A DNA stretch of 64,000 nucleotides from Streptomyces populi (GTDB lineage: Bacteria; Actinomycetota; Actinomycetes; Streptomycetales; Streptomycetaceae), in the NCBI RefSeq assembly GCF_002911015.1, contig NZ_KZ626862.1:1-64000 (forward strand), given 5' to 3'. The position numbers and the translations under genes were made by a program. Shown here piece by piece: positions 51,913 to 59,367 of the stretch. Each line of letters begins with the position of its first letter. The stretch's first letter is position 1. Below the pieces are notes generated by a model. It saw nothing but the letters and a program-made list of their open reading frames with translations, was not told the DNA's origin and did no database searches.

Positions 51913-52559
51913 GACGTCGACTCGTCCGGCTCGGCGGCGCCGACGGCTTCCGTCGTGGCCGCCGTCTCCGTACGTACGGACGGCGGCGGGCCGGGCAGAA
52001 GACGGTGCGCGGGCCGGTCGGGAGAGGTCATGCAGGCCGACAGCGGCCCACCCGGCGCGCGGATCGCCGTAACGGCATGAGCAAGGAAGTCCCGGTGCCA
52101 CACGAACAGGCCGGAGAGCCCGGATTCAGGGTCCTTGTGCTGCTGGTAGGCGAGCCACAGGGCATGGAGCCAGGCCACGACGTCGTCGTGCTCCTGCCAC
52201 TGCAGGCACCAGGGCGCCGCGGTGGTGACCTCCGCCCCGTAGACCGGAAGGAAGAAGTCGTCGACCCAGTCCGACAGGGCGTCGAGTTCGTCCTCGCGTT
52301 CCTCTCCGTCCAGTTCCAGGATCGGGCGAGGCTCCGGCGGAGCCGCAGGAGCCGGCCGGCCGAGCCCCTGCATGCCGAAGGCCGCGAACGGCGATCCGCC
52401 CGGCGCCGGAGCGGACGCGAGATGATCGAGTTGCTGGGCCTGCTGCGCCGACTGCTCCATGAGCCGTCGGACGCTTGCCTCGATCCCCTCCAATTGCGGG
52501 TCCGGAACGCGAACCGGCTCCCGTTTCCCGCTGTCTGCGGGCTCTATGGATTCAGGCAT
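51909..52559 (-). CDS. DUF4913 domain protein
   Basis: 216 residues. An N-terminal coiled segment (EGIEASVRRLMEQSAQQAQQ) is followed by the conserved block LDALSDWVDDFFLPVYGAEV, APWCLQWQEHDDVVAWLHAL and GLFVWHRDFLAHAVTAI that I recall as DUF4913. The family is typical of actinomycete plasmids and integrative elements and has no known activity. It is the first gene of the minus-strand run. Confidence 0.75.
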   Translation of the reverse strand: MPESIEPADSGKREPVRVPDPQLEGIEASVRRLMEQSAQQAQQLDHLASAPAPGGSPFAAFGMQGLGRPAPAAPPEPRPILELDGEEREDELDALSDWVDDFFLPVYGAEVTTAAPWCLQWQEHDDVVAWLHALWLAYQQHKDPESGLSGLFVWHRDFLAHAVTAIRAPGGPLSACMTSPDRPAHRLLPGPPPSVRTETAATTEAVGAAEPDESTS

Positions 52560-52639
52560 GAAAAGTACGGTCTCCTACGAGATGTGAGATGACAGATGAG
52601 CGGGATCCACGGCACATAACCCGCCGGAGGGTTGCACTA

Positions 52640-52674
52640 CTGAACTTGAACGGGCGATGTCTGGTCGGTTGGCC
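52640..52674. repeat. left copy of a 35-bp inverted repeat
   Basis: This copy starts CTGAACTTGAACGGG and pairs in inverted orientation with 53305-53339; 29 of 35 positions match, including the first 15. The two copies bracket the hypothetical gene at 52811-53278. No target duplication was seen. Confidence 0.6.
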
Positions 52675-52810
52675 TGATGGGGGCTGGCTGCCTCGCCGCG
52701 CTGGCCTTGCCATCCACGAGTAACGAACCCGAGGAACGGCTGGCCTGCCACGTGGCCCTACGATCACGGCACCCCGCCGAACGCTTGTGCCCGACGAATT
52801 GAGTGAGCCC

Positions 52811-53278
52811 ATGAGCGACGACGTCCTGTCGAGCATTCCGACCGATCCCCAGTGGCAGCCCGACCGGCCGGCGGCCGAGCGGACCGCTGCGCTCGCCGCG
52901 GACCTGGCTCCTGGCCTGTCCGATGGAGTGGATGTCGAGATCGACGTCACCTGGCACGACGCCCTCACCCCCGTCGACTGCGGCGAGAACCTGGAACGGA
53001 TCGGCTGCCCGCACTGCGGTGCCTCGATCGACCTCGAGTGGTACGCCGACCTGGTGGAAAGCCACTGCGAGGACGGCTTCGCCACCCTGGCCGTAGAAGT
53101 GCCGTGCTGCGGTGCCGCCACGTCGCTGGACGTATTGGACTACGCGTGGCCGTGCGGCTTCGCCCGCTTCGAGATCGCCATCTGGAACCCCGAACGTGAC
53201 TGGTTCGACGACGAGGAACTGGCCACTATCGGCGACACACTCGGGCACCCGGTGAAGCAGATCAGAGCCCACATCTGA
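52811..53278 (+). CDS. hypothetical cysteine-rich protein between inverted repeats
   Basis: About 155 residues from ATG 52811 (GTG 52787 is an in-frame alternative). It has two Cys pairs, IGCPHCGASIDLEWY and VEVPCCGAATSLDVLDYAWP, which could hold a zinc ribbon, and an acidic end. No named family is assigned. It is the only gene lying between a pair of 35-bp inverted repeats and runs opposite to the genes on its left. Confidence 0.65.
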   Translation: MSDDVLSSIPTDPQWQPDRPAAERTAALAADLAPGLSDGVDVEIDVTWHDALTPVDCGENLERIGCPHCGASIDLEWYADLVESHCEDGFATLAVEVPCCGAATSLDVLDYAWPCGFARFEIAIWNPERDWFDDEELATIGDTLGHPVKQIRAHI

Positions 53279-53304
53279 CTCAGGTCTCAACAGGAACCGA
53301 GTGC

Positions 53305-53339
53305 GGCCGTCCAGCCCGACATCACCCGTTCAAGTTCAG
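53305..53339. repeat. right copy of the 35-bp inverted repeat
   Basis: It ends CCCGTTCAAGTTCAG, the reverse complement of the left copy with one mismatch in the outermost 22 bp. It lies 27 nt after the stop of the enclosed gene. Confidence 0.6.
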
Positions 53340-53437
53340 CAGACGCTGCAAGAGGCCTCGGTCGGATCGCTGAAAACGGAAGTCTGCTCGGATCCGGGGG
53401 CAGCTGCGTTGTCGGTACCACCGTCTACGGTGCGCTC

Positions 53438-54217
53438 ATGTCGTTTGCCCTGCCCGATGGTCTGCCACGCGGCCAGTTCCTGCCTTCCGAGCTCCCGCGC
53501 GTGTGGGTCTCCGACGAGTTTCCTCGGAACGTCGAGGAGTTGTGGCCTCGCCTGCTGAGCGAGCAGAGTGCATACGGCCTGGTTCCGCTGCTCTGCCAGC
53601 CCGATGCCATGGGAACACCGCTCAGCTTGGAGCAGGTCGACGCCGTCAGCCTGGAGGAGGAACTGGCTGCGGACTTCGCCGAATACCGGCGCAGACGGCT
53701 GCCCTGGTGGACGGACCCGACACCGGTCCTGGCACCTGAAGGAATCGAGCCGTGGCCCCATGACCCCGGACCGCCCTTCGAACAATGGCCGGGCCTGGCA
53801 CCGTCCATGCCGACTACACCCGCAAGCCCGTCGCCCGAGGAGGCAGCGTCGAACCTGTTGGCGTGGCTGGTCAAAAGGGGCCTGCTGTACGAGTGTCGTC
53901 TGGCGCTCGTTCCCGCCCGTCGCGGCAGCGATGCTCTGGCCTTGATCGGCTGGTCCGGAGGGGGATACCTGCCTCTGCTGTGTGCGCTCACACGGAGCTG
54001 GGAGGACCGCTTTGGCGCACAGGTCGTGGCGGTGTTCGGCAGCGAGGTGTACGTCTCGGCCGCGAGACCTCCCGTTGAAGCAGAGCACGCAAATCTGCTC
54101 GCTCTGGAGCACGTGCTGTCGACCGCGGACAACATCGTCGATGACCCGCCCACGCCGTTCCCCGAGTACGCGATGGACCTCCCGGGACGGACCTTCTGGT
54201 CGTTCTGGTGGGACTAG
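53438..54217 (+). CDS. DUF4253 domain protein
   Basis: 259 residues, ATG start. The C-terminal half (ECRLALVPARRGSDALALIG, SWEDRFGAQVVAVFGSEVYV, HANLLALEHVLSTADNIVDD) matches the DUF4253 pattern in my memory. The N-terminal half is variable. The family is widespread in actinobacteria and has no known activity. It may belong to immunity-like or polymorphic-toxin contexts, but nothing here proves that. No signal peptide. Convergent with the methyltransferase gene. Confidence 0.75.
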   Translation: MSFALPDGLPRGQFLPSELPRVWVSDEFPRNVEELWPRLLSEQSAYGLVPLLCQPDAMGTPLSLEQVDAVSLEEELAADFAEYRRRRLPWWTDPTPVLAPEGIEPWPHDPGPPFEQWPGLAPSMPTTPASPSPEEAASNLLAWLVKRGLLYECRLALVPARRGSDALALIGWSGGGYLPLLCALTRSWEDRFGAQVVAVFGSEVYVSAARPPVEAEHANLLALEHVLSTADNIVDDPPTPFPEYAMDLPGRTFWSFWWD

Positions 54218-54349
54218 CCCCGGCAAACCAGCACGCAGGACAGCTCGCAGCCACGGCCGATGCAGCCCACAACGCGCTGAGCCTCCCCGTCAGCGCCGAG
54301 CTCACAACCGCGGGCGGCGGCGCCAAGCATGTCATTGTGCTAGCCGCTT

Positions 54350-55105
54350 TCAGACGGCGAGAACCACGTCGTCCTGGGTGAGTGTTTCGCGGATCGTCTC
54401 GGTGAGCCGGTCGGCCGCGATCGACGCGTAGTGCTCGGTCTTCTCCACACCGATGAAGTCGCGGCCTTCCAGCAGGGCGGCGACGCCCGTGGAGCCGGAG
54501 CCGGCACAGAAATCGAGCACCGTGCCACCATCAGGGCTGATCTTGACCAGCTCGCGCATTACCTCGACCGGCTTCTGCGTGATGTGCTGACGCTTCGCCC
54601 CCGAGGGCTGCGAGGCGCTGTAGAGACCGGGCAGGTAGACGGGGTTACAGGAGCCGTCGATCGCTCCCTTCGACGCCCAGACGATGAATTCACAGTTCTG
54701 GGTGAACCGGCCCTTCTGTGGCCTGGCCTGCGGCTTGTGCCAGGCCAGCACCCCACGCCACAGCCATCCAGCCGCCTGGATCGCGTCCGTCGTGGTGGGG
54801 AGCTGACGCCAGTCGGTGAACAGCAACGCGGTGCCGCCAGCCTTCGTGAGGCGGTGGGCTTCGGTCATGATCTGCGTCAGCCAAAACCCGTACGACCTTT
54901 GGTCCATGTTCTCGCCGGTGAAGTCCGGCAGCGCGTGCTGGGCGTCGGCGGAGGTGTACTTCTGCTTCGCGGAGCGGGTGGTGCGCTCCTTCGCGGTCCG
55001 GCCCCCGCTGTTGTACGGCGGGTCGGTGATGACGGAGTCGACGCAGCCGTCCGGGAGGCCGGTGAGAACACTGAGGGCGTCGCCCTGATGCAGGGAAAAA
55101 GGCAA
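54350..55105 (-). CDS. site-specific DNA methyltransferase, beta class
   Basis: About 251 residues from a TTG at 55105. The catalytic motif SVITDPPYNSGG comes first and the AdoMet-binding motif VLDFCAGSGSTGVAALLEGR comes near the C-terminus, with HITQKPVEVMRELV before it. That order (IV then I) is the beta class, methylating N6-adenine or N4-cytosine. No restriction endonuclease gene is adjacent, so it is an orphan. On a mobile element it may protect DNA during transfer. Confidence 0.9.
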   Translation of the reverse strand: MPFSLHQGDALSVLTGLPDGCVDSVITDPPYNSGGRTAKERTTRSAKQKYTSADAQHALPDFTGENMDQRSYGFWLTQIMTEAHRLTKAGGTALLFTDWRQLPTTTDAIQAAGWLWRGVLAWHKPQARPQKGRFTQNCEFIVWASKGAIDGSCNPVYLPGLYSASQPSGAKRQHITQKPVEVMRELVKISPDGGTVLDFCAGSGSTGVAALLEGRDFIGVEKTEHYASIAADRLTETIRETLTQDDVVLAV

Positions 55106-55279
55106 AGAGGAACCCCTATTCGGGTGCGGAATCGCGGAGGGAACTACCCGTCTCGTACAGGAGTCCTCGCGGGACGGAAGTGGGAATACGAAAGCCCAGA
55201 GCCCAGACCAAGGAGGGCGAGGGGAGTCCAAAAAACTGTAGAGGCGAATCCGTCGACGACCAAGAAGTGCCCTGCTGGG

Positions 55280-55339
55280 GTGCCGGATTCCGGCACGTCA
55301 CGCCGACTTTTTGGTCAACCGCCGATCCGTACCTAATGT
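55280..55339 (+). promoter_or_regulatory. palindrome and candidate promoter upstream of the transfer operon
   Basis: In the 450-nt gap between the divergent methyltransferase and transfer genes, a 17-bp palindrome (GTGCCGGA-T-TCCGGCAC, 55280-55296) precedes TTGGTC (55311-55316), a 17-nt spacer and TAATGT (55334-55339). The arrangement suits a regulated promoter for the transfer genes. No gene other than a 20-codon leader is seen in this gap. Confidence 0.45.
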
Positions 55340-55556
55340 TTTTGAACCGCCCGACACATACCGCCGCTGGATACCCCCGCCACACCTCACAGAGGTACCC
55401 CCTGTCCTGGCACACCTGGCTCACGGTCCGGCCTCTCGGAGCGAGTGGCAACTCGCCCGCGCCGGTCCACCCCGATCTCCCACCCCGGCCACCGCGCCCT
55501 TCCAACACGCCTCGCGCACCCGGCCCGCCGGACACCGCACGCCGAAGGACACGTTC

Positions 55557-55619
55557 ATGACGTCTCGCTACCCACCCTCACCCAAAATCGCTGACTGGCG
55601 AGCGGTCCGCTCCGGTTGA
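55557..55619 (+). CDS. 20-codon leader frame coupled to the hydrolase gene
   Basis: ATG 55557 has a good ribosome site (GAAGGAC) and the frame MTSRYPPSPKIADWRAVRSG ends at TGA 55617-55619. That stop overlaps the TTG start of the next gene as TTGA. The hydrolase start itself has no clear ribosome site, so translation may depend on this leader. Confidence 0.5.
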   Translation: MTSRYPPSPKIADWRAVRSG

Positions 55620-56734
55620 AGGCGCTCACCGCCGGCATCGGCGTCGTCTTCCTCTCCCCCGTCCTGATCGCCAGCACCGGCATGATGCTCGCTTCCTCCG
55701 CCGACGCCGTGCAGAGCAGCAGCTCCTTCAGCGACTGTCTGAGCGACATCGACACGGACAAGATCGCCGAACAGGTCACCAAGATCCTCGACGGCGCGTC
55801 CGGCAAAGACGTCCATGTCGAGGGCCTGGACCTGCCCGCCGAGCAGGTCCCCAACGCGCAGACGATCGTGGCCGCGGGCCTCTCGCTCGACGTTCCCAAG
55901 AAGGGGCAGATCATCGCGCTCGCCACGGCGATGCAGGAGAGCCGGCTGCGCAACCTCAACTACGGCGACCGCGACTCCCTCGGCCTGTTCCAGCAGCGTC
56001 CCTCCCAGGGCTGGGGCAGTGCCCAGCAGATCCGCGATCCGGTCTACGCCTCCGAGCAGTTCTACAAGCACTTGCTCAAGGTGGACGGCTGGCAGCAGAT
56101 GACCGTCACCCAGGCCGCCCAAGCCGTGCAGAAGTCTGGGCTGCCGGACGCGTACGCGCAGTGGGAGAACCTGGCCACCGCGCTGCAGGAAGCCATCGCC
56201 AAGACCTTCCCGGGCGGCGGCAAGGGTGCGGACCAGGGCAAGCAGCCGTCGACCGACGCGAGCGGCTGCACTCCGGGCCAGGACGGTTCCGGCTTCGGCC
56301 ACATCCCCGAGGGGAGCATCCCCAAGGGGTACAAGATCCCCGAGAACGCCGATCCAAAAGCGCGCAAGGCCATCGAGTGGGCGATGCAGCAGCTCGGCAC
56401 GCTCTACCAGTGGGGCGGGTCCTGCACCAACGCGCACGGTCCCGACCCCATGGGCCGCTGCGACTGCTCCAGCCTGATGCAGCAGGCGTACGCCCACGCC
56501 GGCGTCACACTCACCCGCACCACGTACACGCAGGTCAACGAGGGCAAGACAGTATCGCCCGCCCAGCTCAAGCCCGGTGACCTGATCTTCACCCGCGGCA
56601 CCGCGGCCCGGCCCGAGCACGTCGGCATGTACATGGGCGAGGGCCTCGTGATCGAGGCGCCCCGCACCACCAAGCCGGTCCGGATCACCCCGATCAAGGA
56701 CTGGACGATCCTCGCCGCCCGCCGCGTCCTGTGA
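55616..56734 (+). CDS. bifunctional lytic transglycosylase/NlpC-P60 hydrolase
   Basis: 372 residues. An N-terminal membrane helix or signal anchor (LTAGIGVVFLSPVLIASTGM) leads to a lysozyme-like domain (ALATAMQESRLRNLNYGDRD with Glu108, DSLGLFQQRPSQGW). A linker and a C-terminal NlpC/P60 peptidase domain follow, with Cys284 in RCDCSSLMQQAYAHAG and His335 in PEHVGMYMG. Such proteins cut peptidoglycan glycan and peptide bonds and, in Gram-positive type IV secretion systems, open the wall for the conjugation channel (VirB1-like role). It is the first large gene of the transfer operon. Confidence 0.9.
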   Translation: MKALTAGIGVVFLSPVLIASTGMMLASSADAVQSSSSFSDCLSDIDTDKIAEQVTKILDGASGKDVHVEGLDLPAEQVPNAQTIVAAGLSLDVPKKGQIIALATAMQESRLRNLNYGDRDSLGLFQQRPSQGWGSAQQIRDPVYASEQFYKHLLKVDGWQQMTVTQAAQAVQKSGLPDAYAQWENLATALQEAIAKTFPGGGKGADQGKQPSTDASGCTPGQDGSGFGHIPEGSIPKGYKIPENADPKARKAIEWAMQQLGTLYQWGGSCTNAHGPDPMGRCDCSSLMQQAYAHAGVTLTRTTYTQVNEGKTVSPAQLKPGDLIFTRGTAARPEHVGMYMGEGLVIEAPRTTKPVRITPIKDWTILAARRVL

Positions 56735-56872
56735 CTCCGCCCCCGCCCGGACACCTCTTCGGGCAGGGCCAGCGCCGCGGCCTCTTCCGCACCCCTCGCG
56801 TACCTCCCCCTCCCTTCCCCCTTCCTGTCGGCCCTCGCCTGGCCCGCGTATGCAAGGAGCCCCGCCACACCT

Positions 56873-57187
56873 ATGTCCGTCCCTCTCGCAGACCGTGTCA
56901 TCCGGCTCGCCTACGACCCAGGAATCTCGCCCAAGGGTGGTGGCCTGCCCGGCCTGAGCGTGCTGAAGAACGTCGTCAACAGCATCAACATGTTCGGGAT
57001 CATCGCCGTCGTCGGCGCTCTCGCCGTCTCGCTGGGTGTATGGGCCTGGGGGCACCACACCGGTGGTCACCAGGCCGAAGCCAACGGTAAAAAGGGCGCG
57101 GTCGTGGCCGCGGGCGCTGCCCTCGGTCTGGGTGCCGCGAACGGAATCGTGGCCTTCTTCTCTGACCTCGGGTCGCAGGTCCACTGA
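56873..57187 (+). CDS. small two-helix membrane protein (DUF6112-like)
   Basis: 104 residues. After LPGLSVLKNVVNSINMF come two hydrophobic segments, FGIIAVVGALAVSLGVWAWG and AVVAAGAALGLGAANGIVAF, with a short polar loop (GHHTGGHQAEANGKKG). The size and topology resemble VirB2/TrbC-type pilins or channel subunits, and the name DUF6112 is from memory. AAGGAG lies 13 nt before the ATG. Its stop overlaps the next ATG by one base. Confidence 0.7.
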   Translation: MSVPLADRVIRLAYDPGISPKGGGLPGLSVLKNVVNSINMFGIIAVVGALAVSLGVWAWGHHTGGHQAEANGKKGAVVAAGAALGLGAANGIVAFFSDLGSQVH

Positions 57188-57879
57188 TGCGGAAACGACC
57201 CCACTCCTTTTTGCTGTCCTCATACGGCGCGGGCTGGTCAGCCAACCGGCGCGTCGCGATCGTCACCTGCGTCGTCGCCGTCCTGCTCGCCATCGCCGGG
57301 ATCGTCGCCCTGCTGGCCGACAGCGGGAACAGCCACCAAGCCCCGGACACCACCGCGCCCGCCCCAGGTGATAGCCCGTCCTCCACCGAGGCCGCCCCGA
57401 AGCCGTCCTCCGGACCCGGGTCAGTGCCCAATCCCCCGCAGATCGCCGAGCCGGTCGCCTACGCCAGGGCAGCGGCGCAGATGCTGTGGTCCTACGACAC
57501 CCGCGACACCAGCCGCGACCAGCAGCTCGCCGGCATGCGCGCCTGGATGACCCCGGAGACCAAGTACGCCGACTGGACCTCGGTCTCGAGCCAGGTTCCC
57601 GATCCGGTGCTGTGGTCGCGGATGGCCGACCAGGACCAGCACGCCACCGCCAGCGTCACGGAGGGCCACTACCCCTCCGCGTTCAAGCAGGCGCTGGCCG
57701 AGGACCCGTCCGCGATCACCGAGGCGTACATCTATGTCGTCACCGTCAACGGCAAGCAGCAGATCGCCTGGAAGAAGGGCGGGGGCGGAGCCGAGGAGCG
57801 CGCCGTGACCCTCGCAGTCCAGTGTCGCCCGAGCCGCGACTGCGCCTTGGCCGCCATCGCCCCGAGCGTCACGCAGTGA
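57187..57879 (+). CDS. single-pass membrane protein in VirB8 position
   Basis: 230 residues. A short cytoplasmic start is followed by one membrane helix (AIVTCVVAVLLAIAGIVALL), a proline/serine-rich linker and an extracellular domain (AAAQMLWSYDTRDTSRDQQL, EAYIYVVTVNGKQQIAWKKG). The layout is that of VirB8/TcpC-like conjugation proteins with an NTF2-like domain. The assignment is by topology and position, not by a clear motif. Confidence 0.65.
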   Translation: MRKRPHSFLLSSYGAGWSANRRVAIVTCVVAVLLAIAGIVALLADSGNSHQAPDTTAPAPGDSPSSTEAAPKPSSGPGSVPNPPQIAEPVAYARAAAQMLWSYDTRDTSRDQQLAGMRAWMTPETKYADWTSVSSQVPDPVLWSRMADQDQHATASVTEGHYPSAFKQALAEDPSAITEAYIYVVTVNGKQQIAWKKGGGGAEERAVTLAVQCRPSRDCALAAIAPSVTQ

Positions 57880-57900
57880 CCCGCGCCTGGGACACGAAAG

Positions 57901-57918
57901 GAGGAGTAACTCCTCGTG
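57901..57918 (+). promoter_or_regulatory. hairpin covering the ribosome site of the polytopic transfer gene
   Basis: GAGGAG-TAA-CTCCTC (57901-57915) is a perfect 6-bp stem whose left arm is the Shine-Dalgarno sequence, and the GTG start follows at 57916. When folded it would hide the ribosome site. A ribosome finishing the upstream gene 20 nt earlier could open it. Confidence 0.55.
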
Positions 57919-59286
57919 GGTTTCTGTGATTACCCCCTGGCAGACAAGCTGTGCGCCGTCGGCGACGCGGTGGATTTCGCCTCGGACCCCGGCAAGGCCA
58001 TCGGCGACTGGATGGCGAAGTCCGCCGGTGAACTGGCAGCCGCCGCAGCCGATTTGGCCGCCGAGGCGGTCGACACCACCACGAAGGTGGACCTCAACGC
58101 ATCGTGGTTCGTCGACAACTACGAGACGCTGCTGCCACTGGGCCTGGTCCTGCTGGTCGCCACGTTCTGCGCGCAGCTGGTGCGGGCCGCCGTCCGGCGC
58201 GACGGACAAGCGCTGACCCAGGCGTTCACCGGCACCATGAGCGGCGTCCTGTTCGCCTTCTGCGCCATCTCTCTGACCACGGTCGCCGTCGAAGTGGTCG
58301 ACGCCGTCAGCGCCGGCCTGTTCAAGACCGCCCACCTGAACATCGAGTCGGCCGTTCGACGCATCGTGAAGGTCAACCAGATCCCGGGGCTGTCCGGGCT
58401 GGGCTGGCTCGTCGCGGTCGTCGTCGGCCTCGGCGCCGCCATCGGGGCCTTCCTCTACTGGTGCGTGATGATGGTCCGCAAGGTCGGCATCCTCGTCATG
58501 GTCACGCTGGCCGTCTTCGCGTCCGCAGGCGGCGGCTGGGAGGCCGCACGGCGCTGGCGCCGGGGCTGGATCGAGGCCACCGCCACTCTTGTCGCCTCGA
58601 AGTTGCTGATGACCGTGATCTTCGTACTCGGCATCGCTGCCATGGGCGAGACCGAGGCCAAGGACGGCATCGCTGCCCTCGCCGACGTCATGTCCGGCAC
58701 CGTGATCATGGTCCTGGTGCTGTTGTGCCCGTACGCCGTCTTCAAGTTCGTCCACTGGGCGGCCGACGGGACCGACGGCGAGTCCATCCACCGTGCCGGC
58801 GGTGCCGGAGCGCAGATCGCCAAGGCTCATGCCGAGAAGGCCGCCCGTAAGGCTGCGGCAGCTGTGGCCACCGTCGGAACCGGTGGCGCTGCCGCCGGAG
58901 CGGGTGCCGCACCGCAGGGCCCCGACACCGCTGGTGGTTTCCCCGGCGACATCGCCGCCAACCCGACCGGCGGAGGCGGAGAGGGGAAGGAAGGTTCGCA
59001 GGGCGGCGGAACGGTCGGTTCGCCCGGTGGCGATGCCATCAAGTCCGGTCTGGAGAAGGCCGTTCAGTCGGCGCCGACGAGCGTGTCCGACGACACCGGC
59101 GGCCAGGTGGGTGGCAGCCCAGGATCTGGCGGATCCGGGGCGAACGCTACGTCCGGCCTGGGCGGCGGATGGCGGTCCGCACCGCCGACCACGACCCCGC
59201 CGCCGCAGGGCGCGCCACCGTCCTCCGGCTCGCAGAACGCCACGTCCAACGGGGTGAGCGGACCGCCGCCTCCGACCGGCCTCTGA
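57916..59286 (+). CDS. polytopic VirB6/TrbL-like transfer protein (SCO6881-like)
   Basis: 456 residues with about six membrane helices (LLPLGLVLLVATFCAQLV, GVLFAFCAISLTTVAVEVV, WLVAVVVGLGAAIGAFLYWC, VGILVMVTLAVFAS, ASKLLMTVIFVLGIAAM, SGTVIMVLVLLCPYAVF). A long Gly/Pro-rich low-complexity tail follows from about residue 300. The pattern of helices followed by a flexible soluble tail is that of TrbL/VirB6 inner-membrane channel proteins. It matches my recollection of the S. coelicolor SCO6881 family. GTG start with a sequestered ribosome site. Confidence 0.75.
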   Translation: MGFCDYPLADKLCAVGDAVDFASDPGKAIGDWMAKSAGELAAAAADLAAEAVDTTTKVDLNASWFVDNYETLLPLGLVLLVATFCAQLVRAAVRRDGQALTQAFTGTMSGVLFAFCAISLTTVAVEVVDAVSAGLFKTAHLNIESAVRRIVKVNQIPGLSGLGWLVAVVVGLGAAIGAFLYWCVMMVRKVGILVMVTLAVFASAGGGWEAARRWRRGWIEATATLVASKLLMTVIFVLGIAAMGETEAKDGIAALADVMSGTVIMVLVLLCPYAVFKFVHWAADGTDGESIHRAGGAGAQIAKAHAEKAARKAAAAVATVGTGGAAAGAGAAPQGPDTAGGFPGDIAANPTGGGGEGKEGSQGGGTVGSPGGDAIKSGLEKAVQSAPTSVSDDTGGQVGGSPGSGGSGANATSGLGGGWRSAPPTTTPPPQGAPPSSGSQNATSNGVSGPPPPTGL

Positions 59287-59367
59287 TCACCTGCCCGTCT
59301 GCCGGGGGCGGGACGTGCACCGCGCCTCCCGCCCCCGGGTTCCACTCGCGCCTCCAGGACCCGCCCT

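Noticed and set aside
55180-55560. 126-codon plus-strand open frame in the control region of the transfer operon
   Set aside because: It crosses the predicted promoter and palindrome, has proline/arginine-rich noise-like composition and ends at an unrelated position.
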